DNA of 64,000 nucleotides from Chitinophagaceae bacterium (GTDB lineage Bacteria; Bacteroidota; Bacteroidia; Chitinophagales; Chitinophagaceae): NCBI GenBank assembly GCA_028288585.1, contig JAQBNL010000002.1, positions 33,592 to 97,591 of the forward strand, read 5' to 3'. Shown piece by piece: positions 61,454 to 64,000 of this stretch (position 1 is its first letter; each line of letters starts with the position of its first letter). The notes under the pieces were generated by a model. It saw only the letters and a program-made list of their open reading frames with translations, ran no database searches and was not told where the DNA came from. The position numbers and the translations under genes were made by a program.

Positions 61454-62099
61454 ATTTAGTCTTCATGTAAAATTTTACATCCTCAATAAAATGTGTCCAC
61501 ACATCATAATCTGAATAAAGCTTAGTTGCAATTATAATAAAGACTACTCCAAAAATAGCACCCCATATATGCGCAGAGTGATTAATGTTATCACCGCCAC
61601 GTCTGTCCATGTAAGCCGACAAGATTAAATACAATGGTCCAAAAATAAAACCCGGTATAATAGGCGGTATAATGAAAAAGCCAATCTGGCTAAGTGGTGA
61701 TATCATTAATCCCGCAAATACTACCGCCGATACTGCACCTGATGCACCGAGACTCCTGTAATTCTCATTTGTTTTATTTTTCCAATAGGTAGGCAACAGG
61801 CAAACAATTAATGCCATAACATACATTATCAGGAGCATGGCTCTTCCATAATCGCCAAAAAATTCAATAAATTTAGGCTCAACAAGTGTTTGCGAAAATA
61901 AATAAAAGGAAATCATATTAAAAGCCAGGTGCCCAAAGTCAGCATGAATAAACCCGCAGGTTATAAAACGATAGTATTGGTTTTTCTCACTTACAGCAGG
62001 AGGGTAAAAAATTAAGTTGTCCATTACCTGCTGGTTATTAAAGGCAATTATGGATACAATAACGGTAGAGATGATAATTATTAACGTGATAGAGATCAT
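61440..62099 (-). CDS. Rhomboid-family intramembrane serine protease
   Basis: 219 residues, six membrane segments. HLAFNMISFYLFSQ carries the HxxxN oxyanion residue, SLGASGAVSAVVF the catalytic Ser in GASG, and NINHSAHIWGAIFGV the catalytic His. Cleaves membrane proteins within the bilayer; substrate unknown. All three key residues are present. Confidence 0.92.
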   Translation of the reverse strand: MISITLIIIISTVIVSIIAFNNQQVMDNLIFYPPAVSEKNQYYRFITCGFIHADFGHLAFNMISFYLFSQTLVEPKFIEFFGDYGRAMLLIMYVMALIVCLLPTYWKNKTNENYRSLGASGAVSAVVFAGLMISPLSQIGFFIIPPIIPGFIFGPLYLILSAYMDRRGGDNINHSAHIWGAIFGVVFIIIATKLYSDYDVWTHFIEDVKFYMKTKFNLG

Positions 62100-62133
62100 A
62101 TTGAATTAAATATTTTCAAACATACATATAAAA

Positions 62134-62607
62134 CTAACTATGGTGATATTTTTCATTCTTGATAATAGTACAGGCTCTGTAAATCTGTTCTGCCAGGATA
62201 AGCCTTACTAATTGGTGAGGAAAGACAAGGTTTGATAAGCCCCAGGCATAATTAGCTCGTTTAATAATTCTTTCATCCACACCAAAAGCGCCACCAATAA
62301 GAAAGACGAGGTTTTTAGCGCTGTTATTTGCAGTAAGCTGAATTAGCTCTGCCAATTGTTCGGAAGTAAACTGTTTCCCTTTTTCATCCAGGACAACTAA
62401 TATGTCCCGACTGTCTAATAAATTTAATATGATATCCGCTTCACTTCTTTTTAGGTCTATATTAGAAAGGCTGGAAGCATTTTTTGGAGGAGCGATCAAT
62501 TTCCATTCAACAGTATAATAATAAGATATACGTTTTGTAAAGATCTCTATTCCTTCTTTTACATAAGCCTCATGTGCTTTGCCAACAGACCAGAAATTAA
62601 TTTTCAC
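62134..62607 (-). CDS. rlmH: 23S rRNA (pseudouridine1915-N3)-methyltransferase
   Basis: 157 residues, SPOUT family: INFWSVGKAHEAYVKEGIEIF start, LVVLDEKGKQFTSEQLAELI, FLIGGAFGVDERIIKRANYAWGLS and FPHQLVRLILAEQIYRACTI ending HH. Methylates helix 69 Psi1915, which the RluD-like enzyme here would make. Immediately upstream lies the tRNA/GIY-YIG locus. Confidence 0.96.
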   Translation of the reverse strand: MKINFWSVGKAHEAYVKEGIEIFTKRISYYYTVEWKLIAPPKNASSLSNIDLKRSEADIILNLLDSRDILVVLDEKGKQFTSEQLAELIQLTANNSAKNLVFLIGGAFGVDERIIKRANYAWGLSNLVFPHQLVRLILAEQIYRACTIIKNEKYHHS

Positions 62608-62656
62608 TTTTACTATTTATTGCAAAAGTGCTAACATCTCTTCAATAAATATTTAT

Positions 62657-62664
62657 TATTTTTG
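62657..62664 (+). promoter_or_regulatory. -7-like box upstream of tRNA locus
   Basis: TATTTTTG fits TAnnTTTG and lies 10 bases before the 5' tRNA fragment. No good -33 element at normal spacing. It would drive the fragment and the intact tRNA-Arg together. Confidence 0.35.
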
Positions 62665-62673
62665 CGGTCCATT

Positions 62674-62725
62674 GGCTGCGTAGCTCAACTGAATAGAGCA
62701 TCCCGATTGCAATCGGGAAGGTTTT
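62674..62725 (+). pseudogene. 5' fragment of tRNA gene with palindromic anticodon arm
   Basis: GGCTGCGTAGCTCAACTGAA is identical to the start of the tRNA-Arg at 62761, but the anticodon arm is replaced by the perfect palindrome TCCCGATTGCAATCGGGA and the sequence stops matching after AAGGTTTT. No T arm or acceptor 3' strand, so not a working tRNA. Confidence 0.8.
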
Positions 62726-62760
62726 ACAAAATTGAGAGACGTTACTAATTAAAAATAAAT

Positions 62761-62834
62761 GGCTGCGTAGCTCAACTGAATAGAGCATCTGACTACGGAT
62801 CAGAAGGTTTTAGGTTTGAATCCTAACGCGGTCA
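62761..62834 (+). tRNA. tRNA-Arg (anticodon ACG)
   Basis: Cloverleaf by eye: acceptor GGCTGCG/CGCGGTC (two G-U pairs), D arm GCTC/GAGC, anticodon stem TCTGA/TCAGA with loop CTACGGA (ACG), T arm TTAGG/CCTAA, discriminator A. CCA is not encoded. Flanked by fragments of itself on both sides. A terminator follows. Confidence 0.93.
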
Positions 62835-62838
62835 CAAA

Positions 62839-62867
62839 AGGCTAACAGTATTGTTAGCCTTTTTTTA
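62839..62867 (+). terminator. Terminator after tRNA-Arg
   Basis: AGGCTAACA and TGTTAGCCT form a 9-bp perfect stem around GTAT, followed by seven T. An almost identical copy follows the 3' tRNA fragment at 63179. Confidence 0.9.
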
Positions 62868-62870
62868 TGC

Positions 62871-63122
62871 ATGAGATACCTGGTTTATATAATTTATTCT
62901 GTATCGTTAGATAGGTTCTATATTGGATACACTGGAGGTAATATTGATGCTCGATTGAGAAAACATAATGCCAACCATAAAGGATTTACAGGCAAAAAAT
63001 CTGGTTGGGTAGTTACATACATTGAGGAATTTGAAACAAAAGAAGATGCAATGAAAAGAGAAAAAGAAATTAAAGGATGGAAGAGTAAAGTAAAAATTCA
63101 GAAACTTATCTCAACTGGATAG
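62871..63122 (+). CDS. GIY-YIG nuclease-domain protein embedded between tRNA pieces
   Basis: 83 residues. LVYIIYSVSLDRFYIGYTGG has the VYI...YIG core (GIY-YIG variant), then RLRKHNANHKGFTGKKSGW (Arg), WVVTYIEEFETKEDAMKREKEIKGWK (Glu) as in UPF0213-type single-domain nucleases. Its last residues (LISTG) and stop codon are encoded by the D arm of the tRNA fragment that follows. Probable small mobile or homing-type nuclease; target unproven. Confidence 0.9.
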   Translation: MRYLVYIIYSVSLDRFYIGYTGGNIDARLRKHNANHKGFTGKKSGWVVTYIEEFETKEDAMKREKEIKGWKSKVKIQKLISTG

Positions 63123-63174
63123 AGCATCCCGATTACAATCGGGAAGGTTTTAGGTTTGAATCCTAACGCGGTCA
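63110..63174 (+). pseudogene. 3' fragment of tRNA gene with palindromic anticodon arm
   Basis: Begins in the D arm (CTCAACTGGATAGAGC), has the arm TCCCGATTACAATCGGGA, then a perfect copy of the tRNA-Arg T arm and acceptor 3' strand (TTAGGTTTGAATCCTAACGC). Lacks the acceptor 5' strand. Its D arm doubles as the end of the GIY-YIG reading frame. Confidence 0.8.
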
Positions 63175-63178
63175 CAAA

Positions 63179-63206
63179 AGGCTAACAGAATTGTTAGCCT
63201 TTTTTA
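63179..63206 (+). terminator. Duplicate of the tRNA terminator
   Basis: AGGCTAACA / TGTTAGCCT around GAAT or AAT with following T run; one base differs from the copy at 62839. Shows that the tRNA 3' end and terminator were duplicated as one block of about 340 bp. Confidence 0.88.
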
Positions 63207-63650
63207 TTTACCACAAAAAATTTGAAAACAAGAAAAAAGAAAATTTAAATAGCGCAGTGGGATTTAAAAATTCATCTCAAATAGAATTATTTTCTATCGC
63301 ATCTTTTGAAAAAAATAATTTTTTTAATGTGCGGGAACAAAAAAACTTTAACATTTGAAAGAAAATAATTTTCAATTTTTATACTCTTTTGAACTGTTTT
63401 ATAAATTCTTTTTCATTTTTCTTTGTCAGCAGATTGTGATATTTTATTCTGAATTAGAAAATATTTTTTTGAAAAAGCTTACAGCTTCTACGATTATCCT
63501 AAAAATTTATTTTTCCTTTTTATATAAATCAGCGTGTACTATAAACGTGTCAGCTAAATATTGCTTTCTGAAATAATTTTTAAAGATTGTATTGCAAAGT
63601 AAAAAATTTATACTGCTGAAGTGTAGACTGGTAAAGGATAGCAGGGAACA
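63207..63650. other. AT-rich gene-free region
   Basis: Very AT-rich. The 73-aa ORF at 63355 has a low-complexity Phe/Tyr/Ile composition as expected from random AT-rich DNA and is not called. No tRNA, element or clear hairpin seen. Confidence 0.6.
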
Positions 63651-63656
63651 TAAAAA

Positions 63657-63678
63657 AAGCCCCGAAAAATCGGGGCTT
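63657..63678 (-). terminator. Terminator of Lys-rich gene
   Basis: AAGCCCCGA/TCGGGGCTT, 9-bp stem with AAAA loop; on the minus strand it is followed by a run of T. Lies 27 bases after the stop at 63706. Confidence 0.88.
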
Positions 63679-63705
63679 ATATCATTGCTTAATTAAAAGC
63701 TTAAA

Positions 63706-63795
63706 TTAGCGCTTCTTAGCGGCTTTTTTTGCAGCTTTTTTAGGAGCGGCTTTTTTAGGAGCAGCTTTCTTAGCGGCTTTTTTTGCAGTTGCCAT
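63706..63795 (-). CDS. Tiny Lys/Ala-rich histone-H1-like protein
   Basis: Absent from the ORF track because of length. 29 residues, MATAKKAAKKAAPKKAAPKK followed by AAKKAAKKR: repeats of (P)KKAA, the pattern of bacterial histone-H1-like / HU C-terminal tails. A clean ATG, stop and strong terminator support it as real. It would bind DNA or RNA through its positive charge. It lies between rpmA and its own terminator. Confidence 0.7.
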   Translation of the reverse strand: MATAKKAAKKAAPKKAAPKKAAKKAAKKR

Positions 63796-63865
63796 GTTTT
63801 TTAGATTTAATGGTTAGTTAATACATTAAAAGTAAAAACATATTTCGAACTACAAAATTTTTTTT

Positions 63866-64000
63866 TTACGCCACCACTTCAACCGGCGCTACAGACACAG
63901 TTGTTTTGTCGTTCCTTCCTTTCTTAAATTCTACTAAACCATCGGTTAAAGCGAACAAAGTAAAGTCAGATCCAACACCAACATTTTTACCGGGATGGTA
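63866..64000 (-). CDS. rpmA: Ribosomal protein L27, C-terminal part (5' end outside window)
   Basis: 44 residues, [20 protein letters not shown] and [20 protein letters not shown], ending EVVA. HPGxNVGxGxDxTLFAL is the L27 signature. It enters the window from the right with the start outside. Ribosomal large-subunit protein near the peptidyl transferase centre. Confidence 0.93.
   Translation of the reverse strand, partial: YHPGKNVGVGSDFTLFALTDGLVEFKKGRNDKTTVSVAPVEVVA

Noticed and set aside
62674-62725. A second functional tRNA with anticodon GCA in the 5' fragment
   Set aside because: The palindromic arm gives a misfitting stem, and no T arm or acceptor 3' strand follows.
63355-63576. 73-aa ORF rich in Phe/Tyr/Ile
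   Set aside because: Composition expected from random AT-rich sequence; no start context or homology pattern.

Overview
The window reads as a chromosomal segment of a low-GC Bacteroidota, most likely a Chitinophagaceae-like member of the Sphingobacteriia/Chitinophagia. Evidence for this: two proteins end in type IX secretion (T9SS type A) sorting domains, there is a GH97 (SusB-type) glycosidase, MutS carries the Walker A variant TGPNMSGKSA common in this phylum, there are DUF2911, T9SS and NIPSNAP proteins, the genes lack obvious Shine-Dalgarno sequences, and some promoters match the Bacteroidota -7 box TAnnTTTG (best example upstream of efp). The exact genus cannot be read from the sequence.

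Layout. 1-16.7 kb is dense housekeeping DNA: 3' end of fabD, an RlmL-type RNA methylase, a Y-family polymerase, acylphosphatase, peptide deformylase, RuvX, a UbiA prenyltransferase, a SpoU methylase, a GT2 glycosyltransferase, mutS, tryptophan 2,3-dioxygenase, RluF, cysteine desulfurase and a GlmM-type phosphohexomutase. 17.6-19.5 kb is a small accessory island. 19.6-25.9 kb holds two tandem LTA-synthase-like membrane sulfatase-fold proteins, a PAP2 phosphatase and a CNNM/CorC-type protein. 26.3-43.2 kb has secreted T9SS proteins and GH97, accC/accB, efp, mdh, and a run of exported or small-molecule proteins ending in an ArsR-SRPBCC-VOC-DUF4287 cluster. 43.3-48.7 kb is a second, larger accessory island. 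48.9-62.6 kb returns to housekeeping genes (RluD-like, tsaD, ABC permease, CDF and VIT metal transporters, ornithine aminotransferase, ispE, DUF151 nuclease, etfAB, tilS, rhomboid, rlmH). The end holds tRNA-Arg(ACG) with a GIY-YIG gene set among duplicated tRNA fragments, a 29-residue Lys/Ala-rich histone-H1-like gene and the 3' end of rpmA.

Most striking signal: the two accessory islands (about 17.9-19.5 kb and 43.3-48.7 kb) are built as cassettes. Single unrelated genes all lie on the minus strand, and each is followed within about 5-12 nt of its stop codon by an imperfect-palindromic element. The elements are usually 176-228 bp, with one minimal 40-bp copy. Their outer arms pair (CAGCYAAC with GTTRGCTG) and so do their inner arms (GGGTTTGGCAA with TTCGCCAAGCCC). 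This has the geometry of integron attC sites, although the core bases differ from the classical consensus and no integrase is in the window. Both islands start, on the gene-5' side, with the same short sequence, which could be an attI-like or boundary site. Cassette contents are typical accessory cargo: GNAT, SAM methyltransferase, a lipoprotein, DUF4240, DUF1579-like, TonB-plug-like and carboxypeptidase-regulatory-like proteins. There are also decayed pieces: a PIN toxin tail, a VOC tail and a frameshifted MORN/YwqK gene. None of these decayed pieces is in the supplied ORF track. I interpret this as a CALIN-like (integrase-less) or novel Bacteroidota cassette system; it needs structural and genome-wide tests.
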